A stretch of DNA of 64,000 nucleotides from positions 2,238,001 to 2,302,000 of the forward strand of contig NC_014041.1 in assembly GCF_000023465.1 (NCBI RefSeq), written 5' to 3'. A model generated the notes under the pieces. It ran no database searches. It was not told the origin of the DNA and was given only the letters and a program-made list of their open reading frames with translations. This stretch comes from Zunongwangia profunda SM-A87 (GTDB taxonomy: Bacteria > Bacteroidota > Bacteroidia > Flavobacteriales > Flavobacteriaceae). Below, in pieces: positions 35,499 through 45,384 of this stretch (its first letter is position 1; the number at the start of each line of letters is the position of its first letter). The position numbers were made by a program, and so were the translations under genes.

Positions 35499-35798
35499 AT
35501 GGCTACATCTATTGAACAACAAGCAAAAGGTAAAAAAGACGGAGAGATTAGATATCTTACTCCACTTAACATAGAAACATCAAAAACTAAAAAGTACTGT
35601 AGATTCAAAAGATCGGGTATTAAATATATCGATTATAAAGATCCAGACTTTTTAATGAGTTTTGTAAACGAGCAGGGGAAATTACTTCCTCGTCGTTTAA
35701 CAGGGACTTCTTTAAAATACCAAAGAAAAGTGGCTGTAGCTGTTAAGCGTGCTCGTCATTTAGCATTAATGCCATACGTTGGTGATTTATTAAAATAA
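35499..35798 (+). CDS. rpsR: Ribosomal protein bS18
   Basis: Conserved bS18 segments [36 protein letters not shown] and [15 protein letters not shown] are present in 99 residues. bS18 pairs with bS6. In Flavobacterium ribosomes bS18, bS6 and bS21 are reported to sequester the anti-Shine-Dalgarno sequence, which fits the lack of Shine-Dalgarno sites in this window. Confidence 0.96.
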   Translation: MATSIEQQAKGKKDGEIRYLTPLNIETSKTKKYCRFKRSGIKYIDYKDPDFLMSFVNEQGKLLPRRLTGTSLKYQRKVAVAVKRARHLALMPYVGDLLK

Positions 35799-35810
35799 AA
35801 AGAAGCAATT

Positions 35811-36260
35811 ATGGAATTGATACTTAAAAAAGACGTAGATAATTTAGGGTTTAAAGACGATGTGGTATCTGTAAAAAATGGTTACGGTCGTAACTTTTTA
35901 ATCCCGCAAGGCTTCGCAGCATTAGCAACTCCATCAGCTAAGAAAGTTTTAGCTGAAACTCTTAAACAAAGAGCTTACAAAGAGCAAAAGCATATCGACG
36001 AGGCTAAAAAACAAGCTGAAAAACTTAACGGTTTAGATATTAAAATTACAGCTAAAGCTGGTGCAGGAGACAAATTATTTGGATCTATCACCAATGCAGA
36101 TTTAGCTGATGTTTTAGCTAAAGAAGGTGTAGAAATCGACAAGAAATATATTAGTATTGCCGGTGGAAATATCAAAAGATTAGGACAATACGAAGCTACT
36201 TTACGTTTTCATCGTGAGGTGATATCTACATTATCATTTGATGTTGTAGGAGAAGCTTAA
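35811..36260 (+). CDS. rplI: Ribosomal protein bL9
   Basis: The N-terminal domain MELILKKDVDNLGFKDDVVS with VKNGYGRNFLIPQGFA, the long connecting helix and the C-terminal domain are all as in bL9. The 149 residues are normal. It is the last gene of the rpsF-rpsR-rplI operon, before a terminator. Confidence 0.96.
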   Translation: MELILKKDVDNLGFKDDVVSVKNGYGRNFLIPQGFAALATPSAKKVLAETLKQRAYKEQKHIDEAKKQAEKLNGLDIKITAKAGAGDKLFGSITNADLADVLAKEGVEIDKKYISIAGGNIKRLGQYEATLRFHREVISTLSFDVVGEA

Positions 36261-36276
36261 GAAACCTATATAAATT

Positions 36277-36310
36277 TTAAAAAGCCTGCTCTATGAGTGG
36301 GCTTTTTTTA
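36277..36310 (+). terminator. Terminator of the ribosomal operon
   Basis: AAAAAGCC..CTC pairs with GAG..GGGCTTTTT across a short loop and is followed by a run of T. It lies 16 bases after the rplI stop codon. Confidence 0.8.
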
Positions 36311-36330
36311 TAACCTTTTTATTTGTTGTT

Positions 36331-36804
36331 ATGAAATACGCCAGACTAACACGAGAACAACTCGAGGAAATGCAACAGGAGTTTATTAATTTTTTAGCCA
36401 CTCAATCAATTACCGCGGAGGAGTGGAAGGATATAAAAACCAATCAACCTGATGTAGCCGAAAAAGAGATCGATGTTTTTAGTGATCTTATTTGGGAAGG
36501 TGTTTTAAATAAGGTGGAATATTTAGAGCATTTCTCTAAGCAACAAATCTTTCTATTTCAAATTACTACTGCAACGATTAATCTTATCGCTGTGAAGGTA
36601 GAAAATGAAGCTATCGATATCACTACGCATGAAGGTTATAACTGGTTGCGGACTAATCTAATGGATGATGCTGTAAATATTTACACATCGACCAAAGCGA
36701 TAAGCGAAGATCGGAATAAAGATATTTTCGCACTAATTAAGCAAGGAGCCAATATCACAAAAGGCGACCTTTATAAGTATTTTGCAGAAATTGTTAAAGG
36801 CTAA
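36331..36804 (+). CDS. DUF6495 family protein
   Basis: The 157-residue cytosolic protein starts MKYARLTREQLEEMQQEFIN and includes EEWKDIKTNQPDVAEKEIDV and FSDLIWEGVL. I recall this family as conserved in flavobacteria directly downstream of rplI. The fold looks helical with a central strand pair. No function is known; conserved linkage to ribosomal genes could hint at a translation-related role, but that is inference. Confidence 0.7.
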   Translation: MKYARLTREQLEEMQQEFINFLATQSITAEEWKDIKTNQPDVAEKEIDVFSDLIWEGVLNKVEYLEHFSKQQIFLFQITTATINLIAVKVENEAIDITTHEGYNWLRTNLMDDAVNIYTSTKAISEDRNKDIFALIKQGANITKGDLYKYFAEIVKG

Positions 36805-36893
36805 TTTATTTAAACTAAAATTACTTCTTCTAAAAGCATTTTTAGTTTAATTAAATGTTGAAGAAGATTTTTTTGACTCTAATTGCAGATCAA

Positions 36894-38135
36894 TTACTCG
36901 TATCTAAGGGACTCTATCGGGTCTTGCTTGGAAGCTTTAATAGCAGGATACAAACCTGAAACCAGTGCGGTAATTAGCGTAACCACAATCGCCCAAAACA
37001 TGGCTAACCATGGGGTTGTGAAATCGAAGCCTACTCCGGCTGAAACGGCCATGCCTATTAAAATTCCCAGGATGATACCTAATACTCCACCAAACTGCCC
37101 AATAATTAGGGTTTCCATAAAAAACTGAACGGCAATGGTGTTTTTCTTCGCTCCCAGTGCTTTGCGTACACCAATTTCACGTGTTCTTTCCGTAACACTT
37201 ACCAGCATAATATTCATAAGAGCGATAGAAGATCCAAATATCGTTACTAAACTTATAATCCAGGCCGCCATATTTAAATAGCCAGACATTTGTGCAATTT
37301 CATTGAGTAAGCTGTCACTTCTTTCAATGCCAAAATTATCCCTTTCTATAGGGTTTAATTGTCGTATACTTCTAAAAGTGAGGATGGCGTCATCTTGCGC
37401 CGCATCTAAAGCTTCTTTACTTTCAACCCGTACACTAAGGTTATAGTTTATTCCAGGGTTGCTGAAAATGGAGCGGGCATGCTGAAGCGGAATTAAAACC
37501 CGTAAGTCTTCATTATTACCAAAAGTTGATCCTTTAGATTCTAAAACACCAATAATTTTAAATTTTGCACCACGAATACTTATAATTTTATCGATAGGAT
37601 TAGCACCTTTAAATAAGCTATTATTTTTGCCAAAATCTGCTCCAACAATCGCTACATTATTATTATTTTGAATATCAAAATAATTGAAATCACGACCACT
37701 TTCTATATTTAATCCAGAGTTGGTAAGGTAATTTTCGTTAATTCCTAGCACATTTATTTCCGGATCGGTTTTTTCATTTTCCCATTTTATTTCTGCAGAA
37801 GAGGTTCCTGTAAAGCTAATTGCTGTAGTGGTTAATGGAAAATGATATTTATCCTGAAAGGTTTTTACCTCACGGTACGTAATCACAGGGTTTACCTTAT
37901 TAATTTCACTACCCCTTTGTGAAGTATAATTATAACGCTGAATATTAAATGTATTGGCGCCCATAGAAGCAAAATTGCCGCTAATGGTATTTTCTAAAGC
38001 GCCCACAGCGCTAAGAATTCCCACCAGTGCTGTAATTCCAATGGCAATAATAAGTACGGTTAGAATAGTTCTTAAAAGCTGCCCTTTAATCGAATCGAAA
38101 GCTATACTAATATTCTCGCGTAAGAGTGCAAACAT
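36894..38135 (-). CDS. MacB/FtsX-type ABC transporter permease
   Basis: One N-terminal membrane helix (about 20-42) precedes a large periplasmic MacB-PCD-like domain (about 45-270). Three C-terminal helices carry the FtsX-domain features SVTERTREIGVRKALGAKK and the terminal AIKASKQDPIESLRYE. This arrangement, 413 residues, is that of MacB-type permeases, which move substrates from the periplasm through mechanotransmission. No ATPase gene is adjacent, so the partner is encoded elsewhere. Substrate unknown. Confidence 0.9.
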   Translation of the reverse strand: MFALLRENISIAFDSIKGQLLRTILTVLIIAIGITALVGILSAVGALENTISGNFASMGANTFNIQRYNYTSQRGSEINKVNPVITYREVKTFQDKYHFPLTTTAISFTGTSSAEIKWENEKTDPEINVLGINENYLTNSGLNIESGRDFNYFDIQNNNNVAIVGADFGKNNSLFKGANPIDKIISIRGAKFKIIGVLESKGSTFGNNEDLRVLIPLQHARSIFSNPGINYNLSVRVESKEALDAAQDDAILTFRSIRQLNPIERDNFGIERSDSLLNEIAQMSGYLNMAAWIISLVTIFGSSIALMNIMLVSVTERTREIGVRKALGAKKNTIAVQFFMETLIIGQFGGVLGIILGILIGMAVSAGVGFDFTTPWLAMFWAIVVTLITALVSGLYPAIKASKQDPIESLRYE

Positions 38136-38356
38136 ATTTTGAAATTTCAGTCACTACAGGTTAGACTCCATTTTAGTAATAATGTTACTTAAATTTTTAA
38201 AATTGTTTCGGTTCGGTCAAAATTTAAGATATTTGCAGGCATGAAATCACCGTAGGCTTCGCTTTTAAAGCAAAGAAAAGATGATTTTTAAAATTTGGAA
38301 TCGAATTATTTAAACTGAATAAATACAGGAATTATTCCTGAAGATAGATAGACTTT

Positions 38357-39727
38357 ATGGCACAAAAACCTTCAATACCAAAAGGAACCAGAGATTTTAC
38401 TCCGCAGGAAGTTGCAAAACGTAATTATATTTTTGACTCGATAAAAACTGAATTTAAAAAATTTGGTTTTCAGGCGATCGAGACACCTAGTTTCGAAAAT
38501 TCTGATACACTGATGGGAAAATATGGGGAAGAAGGTGACCGACTTATTTTTAAAATCCTAAATTCTGGTGATTTCTTAAAAAAAGCTGATGAAAAAGCCT
38601 ATGCCGATAAAGACAGTTTGAAGCTTACTCCTTCAATTTCAGAAAAGGCACTTCGTTATGATCTCACTGTTCCATTTGCGCGATACGTGGTACAACACCA
38701 AAATGAAATTGATTTTCCTTTTAAACGTTATCAAATTCAGCCGGTATGGCGTGCAGATCGTCCTCAAAAAGGAAGATTCAGAGAGTTTTATCAATGTGAT
38801 GCCGATGTAGTTGGTAGCGACAGCTTGTGGCAGGAAGTGGAGTTTGTTCAGTTGTACGATTCGGTTTTTTCAGCATTAAATTTAAATGGAGTAACTATAA
38901 AGATTAATAATCGTAAAATTTTATCTGGTTTTGCAGAAGTTATTGGAGAGCAGGATAAATTAATTGATTTTACGGTTGCCCTGGATAAATTGGATAAGAT
39001 AGGAGAAGATGGTGTAGTAAAAGAAATGCTTTCTAAAGGAATTTCTGAAGAAGCGATAGCGAAAATTAAACCTATTTTTGATTTGAAAGGTGATTTTGCT
39101 GAAAAAATTGAGGCTTTAAAAGCTATATTATCAACATCTGAAGTTGGGTTAAAAGGAATTGAAGAATTAGAATTTATCCAAAATGCTATTTTAGAAATGC
39201 CTTTAAAAACTGCAAATCTCGATCTGGATGTGACGCTGGCCAGAGGCTTAAATTATTATACCGGGGCCATTTTTGAAGTTGCTGCTCCAGATGAAGTGAA
39301 GATGGGATCTATCGGGGGAGGTGGTCGTTATGATGATCTAACCGGAATCTTTGGTCTTAAAAATATGAGTGGCGTTGGAATTTCTTTTGGTTTAGACAGA
39401 ATTTATCTTGTTTTGGAAGAATTAAATCTATTTCCGGAAGCAGTTGCTGATGATGTAAAAGTTTTATTCGTGAATTTTGGCGAAAAGGAAGCGCTTTATG
39501 CGTTTAAAGGAGTAAATGCAATTCGTGCTGAAGGAGTAAATGCTGAAGTATTTCCAGATGCGGCGAAGATGAAAAAGCAAATGAACTATGCAAATAAGCG
39601 TAATATTCCGTTTGTGATTCTTGCTGGTGATGAAGAAATGAAGGCAGGAGAATATACTCTGAAGAATATGAAAACAGGAGAGCAGGATCGATTAACTTTA
39701 AAAGAACTAGTTGCCAAGATTGCATAA
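38357..39727 (+). CDS. hisS: Histidyl-tRNA synthetase
   Basis: This class II synthetase has [12 protein letters not shown], motif 2 [20 protein letters not shown], the histidine-specific [15 protein letters not shown], motif 3 [14 protein letters not shown] with [13 protein letters not shown], and a C-terminal anticodon-binding domain. The 456 residues are typical. Confidence 0.96.
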   Translation: MAQKPSIPKGTRDFTPQEVAKRNYIFDSIKTEFKKFGFQAIETPSFENSDTLMGKYGEEGDRLIFKILNSGDFLKKADEKAYADKDSLKLTPSISEKALRYDLTVPFARYVVQHQNEIDFPFKRYQIQPVWRADRPQKGRFREFYQCDADVVGSDSLWQEVEFVQLYDSVFSALNLNGVTIKINNRKILSGFAEVIGEQDKLIDFTVALDKLDKIGEDGVVKEMLSKGISEEAIAKIKPIFDLKGDFAEKIEALKAILSTSEVGLKGIEELEFIQNAILEMPLKTANLDLDVTLARGLNYYTGAIFEVAAPDEVKMGSIGGGGRYDDLTGIFGLKNMSGVGISFGLDRIYLVLEELNLFPEAVADDVKVLFVNFGEKEALYAFKGVNAIRAEGVNAEVFPDAAKMKKQMNYANKRNIPFVILAGDEEMKAGEYTLKNMKTGEQDRLTLKELVAKIA

Positions 39728-39754
39728 AAAAAGCCCCATTTTTGGGGCTTTTTA
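39728..39754. terminator. Terminator between hisS and the converging aldo/keto reductase gene
   Basis: A-rich sequence with AAGCCCCA pairs with TGGGGCTT across a short T loop and is followed by TTT. It begins right after the hisS stop codon. Confidence 0.85.
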
Positions 39755-39775
39755 TCATATTGCAGTCGATTAAAA

Positions 39776-40744
39776 TTAGTTATCCTGCTGCTTTTTCTTG
39801 CTACTCGCTTCATTTAATTTTTCCATATCTGCTTTAGAAAGCTGAACAGCAGTGGCTTCATCAAAAGCTTTTAAATGAGAAGATTTTGTAGCGCTTGCAA
39901 TGGCTGCTGTAATTCCCGGTCTATTTATAATCCAGGCCAGGGCCACACCGGCATTGGATATTCCATGTTCTTCGGCAACTTCATCTAGAGATTTAAGGAT
40001 ATTTTTTCCATGATCATCCAAATAGTCTTTTACAAAATCCTTTCTATTCTGACCTTCCAGATCATCTTTAGTCCGGTATTTTCCAGTTAAAAACCCGCTT
40101 GCCAAAGAAAAATAAGTTGTAATACTCACATTGTTTGTCTGGCATAATTTTAAAATATCACCTTCAACTTTATCCCGGTTCATTAAATTGTATTCCTGCT
40201 GAAATACCTGATATTTAGGTAAACTCTTATCATTCGATGCATTTAAAGAATCTCTTAGTCGTGCCGGACTTAAATTGGAAGCTCCTATATATTTTATAGC
40301 CCCATTTTTAATCAATTCTTGATAAGCACTTAATGTTTCTTCTACAGGAGTACGATCATCATCCCAATGGGTGTAATATAAATCAATATAATCGGTCTGT
40401 AATCTTTTTAAGGATTCCTGGGCTGCTTTCAGGATATAATTTTTAGAAATATTTTTTTGTCCCTGCCCCATATCAGAACCTACCTTAGTGGCAAGGGTTA
40501 TTTTATCCCTTACTTGGCGCTCTTTCATCCATTTTCCGATAATTTTTTCAGATTCGCCTCCTTCATTACCGTCTGCCCACCGGGAATATACATCTGCAGT
40601 ATCGATACACGTATAGCCTTTTTCCAGTAGTTCATCGAGTATTTTAAAAGATTCTTTTTCATCTAAAGTCCATCCGAAAACATTACCACCAAAAATAATT
40701 GGAGGTGTTTGTAAATCTGTATTACCTAAATTTTTGAAATCCAT
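39776..40744 (-). CDS. Aldo/keto reductase
   Basis: The TIM-barrel reductase shows FGGNVFGWT, the catalytic Asp-Tyr region CIDTADVYSRWADG, the conserved Lys in LATKVGSD, the catalytic His in YYTHWDD, and KYIGASNLSPARL. It resembles the Tas/YajO-like group of NADPH-dependent reductases. Its 322 residues are normal, and the substrate cannot be told from sequence. Confidence 0.92.
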   Translation of the reverse strand: MDFKNLGNTDLQTPPIIFGGNVFGWTLDEKESFKILDELLEKGYTCIDTADVYSRWADGNEGGESEKIIGKWMKERQVRDKITLATKVGSDMGQGQKNISKNYILKAAQESLKRLQTDYIDLYYTHWDDDRTPVEETLSAYQELIKNGAIKYIGASNLSPARLRDSLNASNDKSLPKYQVFQQEYNLMNRDKVEGDILKLCQTNNVSITTYFSLASGFLTGKYRTKDDLEGQNRKDFVKDYLDDHGKNILKSLDEVAEEHGISNAGVALAWIINRPGITAAIASATKSSHLKAFDEATAVQLSKADMEKLNEASSKKKQQDN

Positions 40745-40990
40745 AGTTTTTTTTAGAAAAATAGAAACTTAATTTGAGTATGAAAAAAATAAAAAAGCTT
40801 TTAAGCTTTGATTAACGCTATTTAAAAGGTATCTGGCTTAATAGGATTAACTTATCTTATTTATTTATTAAAAGCGTTAAAACCTGCGAAAAATGAAGAA
40901 TAGTGAAAAAAAAACTTTTAAGTTTGCTTAAAATTTAATCAAATAAATATTTAGTTATACATTTGATTTCTAACTAACTGCACGCTAACC

Positions 40991-41437
40991 ATGACTTTAC
41001 AAATTATCATAACCGCCTATATCCTGGTTTTTCTCGGGATTATTTATCTTACCTGGAATCATTTTTTTAATTCTCCTGAAGATATTAGCCATACTATGGA
41101 GAAAGACACCAAAGCTGATAGTGAGATTGAGAATGGTTTTGAGGGGAAAAAAGTTGTTTTTGATGGTGAATTAGATGCTTATATAGAAGAGAATATCAAG
41201 AATGAACTAAGAAATAAGCATGCTATAGTTGAGGATAAAATGGCAGAAGACACGAATTTTCTTATTACCGGTAAAAATCCCGATTGGTTGGTAGTAGAAG
41301 AAGCTAAAGATCTTGGAGTGACCATTTTTAATGAAATGGATTGGCAGAATACAGTCCATAAGATTGAAACTAATTTATCTGCGGAAACTAAACTATTAAG
41401 GGAGGGTAATGAAGTAGATTCTGCCGAAATTGTTTAA
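40991..41437 (+). CDS. Membrane-anchored protein with a BRCT-like domain
   Basis: Residues 3-25 form one hydrophobic helix (LQIIITAYILVFLGIIYLTW). After an acidic linker, residues about 48-130 resemble a BRCT domain: GFEGKKVVFDGELD for the first strand, a helix, ADTNFLITGKNPD-like middle strands, EEAKDLGVTIFNEMDW for the last strand and helix. BRCT domains normally act in DNA ligase and repair proteins, so a membrane anchor is unusual. The BRCT call is by pattern only. A small outer-membrane protein gene follows 30 bases later. Confidence 0.6.
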   Translation: MTLQIIITAYILVFLGIIYLTWNHFFNSPEDISHTMEKDTKADSEIENGFEGKKVVFDGELDAYIEENIKNELRNKHAIVEDKMAEDTNFLITGKNPDWLVVEEAKDLGVTIFNEMDWQNTVHKIETNLSAETKLLREGNEVDSAEIV

Positions 41438-41467
41438 GTTCCAAATTAAAAATAAATACTTCTAAAA

Positions 41468-42037
41468 TTGAAAATTAAATTTTTACTAATCGTTCTCCTT
41501 TTTAGCTTTCAAGCTTTTGCGCAATGTTATGATTTAGGTTCAAAAAGAAAGAATTATGATTCTTACTTCTTTGTTTCTGCCGGGGCAGATCCTATTCCAA
41601 CTGAAAAATGGATAAATAATGAAGTTGCTGACTTTACAACAAATGGATTAGATTTATTGCTTAAAGCAGGTTATGGTAGTGATGAACTTTTATTTGTTCC
41701 TATAGAGTTTTATGCGTATTATGAGCGATTTAATGATGTAGGTTATCAACAGTATGGAGTTGGTGGATATATTTATACTCTATTTTTAAACGATAAAATT
41801 CAGGCACTTGCCGGAGGGGATCTTGGTATGGTAAATAGAGAATATAGCAGTGGTACTATTGAATCAGACCAATTTTTAAATTTAGCCATGAATCTGGAAC
41901 TACGTTATATATTTTTAGAAAAATTTAGACTAGGGCTGCAATTTAATTTTGAAAAAAGAGATGACATTGCACCTGAGATAGAAAATGCAAATTATTACGT
42001 AGCAAGTTCATATCTGTCATTATATTATACGTTCTAA
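41468..42037 (+). CDS. Small outer-membrane beta-barrel-like protein
   Basis: The 189-residue protein has a signal peptide (KIKFLLIVLLFSFQAFAQ). Alternating hydrophobic strands follow, many with aromatic ends, and the chain ends ...SSYLSLYYTF; the terminal Phe is typical of outer-membrane barrels. The only sensible start is TTG at 41468: a stop at 41453 blocks extension, and the first in-frame ATG would remove the signal peptide. Its function is unknown. Confidence 0.65.
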   Translation: MKIKFLLIVLLFSFQAFAQCYDLGSKRKNYDSYFFVSAGADPIPTEKWINNEVADFTTNGLDLLLKAGYGSDELLFVPIEFYAYYERFNDVGYQQYGVGGYIYTLFLNDKIQALAGGDLGMVNREYSSGTIESDQFLNLAMNLELRYIFLEKFRLGLQFNFEKRDDIAPEIENANYYVASSYLSLYYTF

Positions 42038-42356
42038 ATTATATCATTTTATACCAATTTCTTTATCCTTAATACAATACCGAAAAGAAATCAAAGAGAT
42101 AAATCCAAAGAATATCAATAATTAGATAGTTTTTTGGGTCTTTTTGATATAGTATCTACATTCAGTTTTTGGAATCAAAAGCCATTGATTATCGGAAATG
42201 ACATTCATAAGAAATCGTCAAACCTTAAGAGCATTTCTTGATTCTATAACTAAAACTATTGATAGGTGGAATCCTAACAATTATTAGATGTAAATTATAG
42301 TAATGATTGATTAGTTTTTCAATCTATTTTTCTAAAGAATATTTTTATATGTTATC

Positions 42357-42389
42357 GGGATATTGATACTATTATAACATCAATATCCC
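42357..42389. repeat. 11-bp inverted repeat with an 11-base loop
   Basis: GGGATATTGAT and ATCAATATCCC pair perfectly. The hairpin lies 320 bases after one gene and 158 bases from the other and has no T-tract, so it is not an evident terminator. Confidence 0.5.
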
Positions 42390-42477
42390 AATAGCCTAAG
42401 GTAACAGTAAAATTTATTATTTGTCCTTAAATCAAGGATAGCTGTATATTGTTTCGTAAGACAATTACCAAAAATTA

Positions 42478-42497
42478 TTTACTATTTAAATAGTAAA
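42478..42497. repeat. 20-bp perfect palindrome downstream of the TonB receptor gene
   Basis: TTTACTATTTAAATAGTAAA is its own reverse complement, 49 bases past the receptor's stop codon. It might form a weak AT-rich stem that helps to end the transcript, or be a protein-binding site. Confidence 0.4.
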
Positions 42498-42546
42498 GAT
42501 GATATAATAAAATTTCTTTATTGGATGCAACTCAAAAATTCAATGT

Positions 42547-44844
42547 TTACAAAAACCACTGTAAGGAAACCATGAAGTTTTGGCCAATATTAGCAATTCC
42601 ATCGGTCTTTAATCTTGATAAATGAGCAATATAATTTTTGTTTAAAAGATTATTTCCGTTTACAGAAATCTGTACTTCAGATTCTGCTAATTGAACGCGA
42701 CCACCAAATCCTGCGCCAAGGAGAGAGTACCCGCCAGTTCTGGTTTCAAATGCACTGGTATTTTCTTTATCAAAAACATTTTTAAGTCTGATAAAAGCAT
42801 ACTTGTTTTGGATAAATTTTCCTTGATTAAATTCAATTCTAAAAGTGTTGGTGATGCTGTTAGCAGGTATTAATGGCAGATAGGTGTCATCATCTCTTTT
42901 TCCAGTAACGGTTTCAAAACTACTTTCAATATGCATCCAATCCCATGGATGTGGGTGAATATGCATTCCGATTTCACCGCCATATAGCTTGGCATCGTCC
43001 TGGATATAATCGTAAACAGGATTTTCGTTGATAGTTTCTCCAGTAGGTGTTAAATAAATATAATCATTAATGGTATTATGAAAAGCATTTGCAAAAGCTT
43101 CAAAATGCTCATTTCTCCACTCTAATGAGAAATCCACCTGGAAGTTTTGTTCATTATCAAGTTCGGGATTTCCAACTTCGTACCGATTGGCACCATGGTG
43201 AGCACCATTACTGGTAAGTTCTGCCAAATTAGGAGCCCTAAATCCACTCGCTAAATTTAACCTGACATTCAAATTCTTAGAAAATTGATATTTAGCCCCA
43301 AAAGCTCCATTTATGCTATTAAAAGAACGATCTACGGCTTGCATGTATCCAGATTCTCCTTCTTGACCATGCATTTCGCTATCAATAGTACGGGTGTCGT
43401 AACGTAAACCTGCCTGAAAATCCCAAAGGCTTAAGTGCAGATGTGTGGTTGCAAAAACTCCAAAATCCACTGTTTTAGCATCAGGAATCAAAATCTCTTC
43501 TCCTGTATTGCGGTTATCCTGCCACATACCTTGTATACCAGCAATAGTTTCAAATTTACCTAATTTTGGTAGATTATACTTGATATTGTAATTGAAGGTT
43601 TCCAACTCCATATCTAAAGCAGGATGCAAGTCTTCTCCTTCTTCACTATGTTCACCTTCATGCCCGTGATCATCTTCTTCATCATGATCATGTTCCTCGC
43701 CATCTTCTTCCTCATGGTGGTGATGATCTTCAAATTCTTTTCGGTTATTAAACTGATATCCAAATTTGGCATTCAAGCTAGAGTTCGCAAAATAAACCGT
43801 ATTATCAGCACTTAAAATATGATTATCAATTTGCTGGTAGGGTAAGACCAGTGTCTTAGAAGTGGTTTGAGTACCAATTTCTTCAGGTATACCAAGTTCG
43901 CTCCGGTTAAAATTATAACGAAGATCAGATTTAAACTTTTCGTTTTGATAAGCAATTCCTGTTTTTAGATCTTTTTCATTAAATCTTGTGTTTGTTACTC
44001 TTTGCCCGTCGCCCGTCTTGTAATCTGAATGTTCAGCCAAACTTCCGCGTGCGATAAATTTTAATTTTTCTCCTGAAGTTTTTGCCATCGCACTGGCCTG
44101 ATACCCCAAAGTATTACTGAAATAATCTCCATTAAATTCAGCCTTGGTTTCGCCGGCTGAAGCATATTGCTCAGGATTCAGATAAAGAACACCACCAATA
44201 GCGTCGCTACCATAGAGTAGGGAAGCGGGACCTTTAATAACTTCTACACTTCCAATTCCTTTAGAGCTGATACCCAATCCATGTTCACCACCAAACTGCT
44301 GGTTTTCCATTCGAACGCCCTGGGTATAAGTAAGCACTCGGTTAGAACTTAATCCACGAATTACAGGTTTTCCAATCCCAACACCGGTACTTAAATTTTC
44401 TACTCCTGCAATTTGTGAAATTCCATCAGCTAATGTAACAGCTCCTTTTTTGTTTAATTCGGAAACACTTTCCCGTTCCACACGCATTACATTTTCGCTT
44501 TGCAACTGGTGAAAAGGAGTTGAAACAATAACTTCTTCCATTTCTACTGCTGAAGGTTTTAATACCAGCTGAATCTCTGATGCGGGAATGCTTACGTCTT
44601 TTGAGTATGAGGTAAAGCCTATAGAAGAAACTATTAATTTGTAATTCCCAGCAGGTAAATTTTTGATAGTGAAATGACCATCTATATCTGTTGTACTGCC
44701 CTTTTCTAGTTTTGGAAAATAAACACTTGCACTAAAAACAGCTTCTCCGGTTTCCTGATTTTTTACAGTTCCACTAAATTGATTTTGTGCAAATATCACA
44801 TTGGATACTGCTAGAAGGAGTATGGTAATGAGTATTTTTCTCAT
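42547..44844 (-). CDS. TonB-dependent receptor with a His-rich loop (probable zinc/metal uptake)
   Basis: The order is: signal peptide, CarboxypepD_reg-like domain (about 20-100), plug domain (about 115-225, with GVGIGKPVIRGLSSNRVL), and a beta barrel to the C-terminus, which ends in FMVSLQWFL. A surface-loop segment at about residues 368-407 is packed with His, Asp and Glu (DHHHHEEEDGEEHDHDEEDD and more), as in ZnuD-type zinc receptors. Together with the His-rich small protein and DUF6787 gene just upstream, this points to uptake of zinc or a similar metal. Regulation by Zur is plausible, but no site is proved. Confidence 0.9.
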   Translation of the reverse strand: MRKILITILLLAVSNVIFAQNQFSGTVKNQETGEAVFSASVYFPKLEKGSTTDIDGHFTIKNLPAGNYKLIVSSIGFTSYSKDVSIPASEIQLVLKPSAVEMEEVIVSTPFHQLQSENVMRVERESVSELNKKGAVTLADGISQIAGVENLSTGVGIGKPVIRGLSSNRVLTYTQGVRMENQQFGGEHGLGISSKGIGSVEVIKGPASLLYGSDAIGGVLYLNPEQYASAGETKAEFNGDYFSNTLGYQASAMAKTSGEKLKFIARGSLAEHSDYKTGDGQRVTNTRFNEKDLKTGIAYQNEKFKSDLRYNFNRSELGIPEEIGTQTTSKTLVLPYQQIDNHILSADNTVYFANSSLNAKFGYQFNNRKEFEDHHHHEEEDGEEHDHDEEDDHGHEGEHSEEGEDLHPALDMELETFNYNIKYNLPKLGKFETIAGIQGMWQDNRNTGEEILIPDAKTVDFGVFATTHLHLSLWDFQAGLRYDTRTIDSEMHGQEGESGYMQAVDRSFNSINGAFGAKYQFSKNLNVRLNLASGFRAPNLAELTSNGAHHGANRYEVGNPELDNEQNFQVDFSLEWRNEHFEAFANAFHNTINDYIYLTPTGETINENPVYDYIQDDAKLYGGEIGMHIHPHPWDWMHIESSFETVTGKRDDDTYLPLIPANSITNTFRIEFNQGKFIQNKYAFIRLKNVFDKENTSAFETRTGGYSLLGAGFGGRVQLAESEVQISVNGNNLLNKNYIAHLSRLKTDGIANIGQNFMVSLQWFL

Positions 44845-44927
44845 TTTTTGGGATTTTAAACGATTAAATGAAATATGGAATATCCGTAAGCACTACTAAT
44901 ATATAGTCGCATTCTATTTTAACTGTT

Positions 44928-44958
44928 ATTTACGGCTATTAAATCCTTAGCCATAAAT
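44928..44958. promoter_or_regulatory. Near-perfect dyad upstream of the TonB receptor gene
   Basis: ATTTACGGCTA and TAGCCATAAAT pair at 10 of 11 positions with a 9-base spacer, 84 bases upstream of the receptor start on the minus strand. It could be a metalloregulator operator or the receptor leader hairpin. Confidence 0.35.
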
Positions 44959-45060
44959 AGCTCTAAAAGTAGAAAGATTATAAATTTTAAGATATAATAC
45001 GGACGATCATAAATGAAACTTTCCTTTGCTCTTATCTACAGGAAAGGGGAATTGTATTGA

Positions 45061-45384
45061 TTATGCTACCATTGAGGGGGGACCTCTAAGTTCGAATAAC
45101 CGAGATTGATAATCACTTAAAAATTCGTAAAAGCTGAAAAGATGTTTAGCCTGTGTATTAAGAACAATAGGCTCAAAATTTAAAATTTCGAGATTTAATG
45201 CAGGGCTTTGATGAAATTTATGAAGGTTACAATCTAAATCCGGATGGTGAATATGCTGCTTGGCATAATTATCACAAAGTCCGTGATGGTGACCACTAAA
45301 GACATGTGCAAAATTAGCAATTGCAGGAAATACGATGATAAACGCCGCGAAAACAAATAATATATTTTTAAGCGTTTTTTTCAT
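45061..45384 (-). CDS. Small exported His-rich protein of the metal-receptor operon
   Basis: The 107-residue protein has one N-terminal hydrophobic segment that serves as signal or anchor (LKNILFVFAAFIIVFPAIANFAHVFS, of which the first 20 suffice). A His/Cys-rich stretch follows, with GHHHGLCDNYAKQHIHHPDL and CNLHKFH, able to bind metal ions. The C-terminus ends LRGPPSMVA. It directly follows the DUF6787 gene with no gap and precedes the TonB receptor, so it probably handles the same metal in the periplasm. No family name is certain. Confidence 0.7.
   Translation of the reverse strand: MKKTLKNILFVFAAFIIVFPAIANFAHVFSGHHHGLCDNYAKQHIHHPDLDCNLHKFHQSPALNLEILNFEPIVLNTQAKHLFSFYEFLSDYQSRLFELRGPPSMVA

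Larger units (their letters stand above)
42038..42546. other. 509-base intergenic region with two inverted repeats
   Basis: No ORF of useful length is seen on either strand. The region has an 11-bp perfect inverted repeat (42357-42389) and a 20-bp perfect palindrome (42478-42497). The stretch 42040-42340 shows nothing I can name. A small RNA is possible but unsupported. Confidence 0.4.

Noticed and set aside
43624..43815. Plus-strand open frame rich in Phe/Met/Ile opposite the TonB receptor
   Set aside because: It is the reverse complement of the His/Asp/Glu-rich loop codons and has no independent support.
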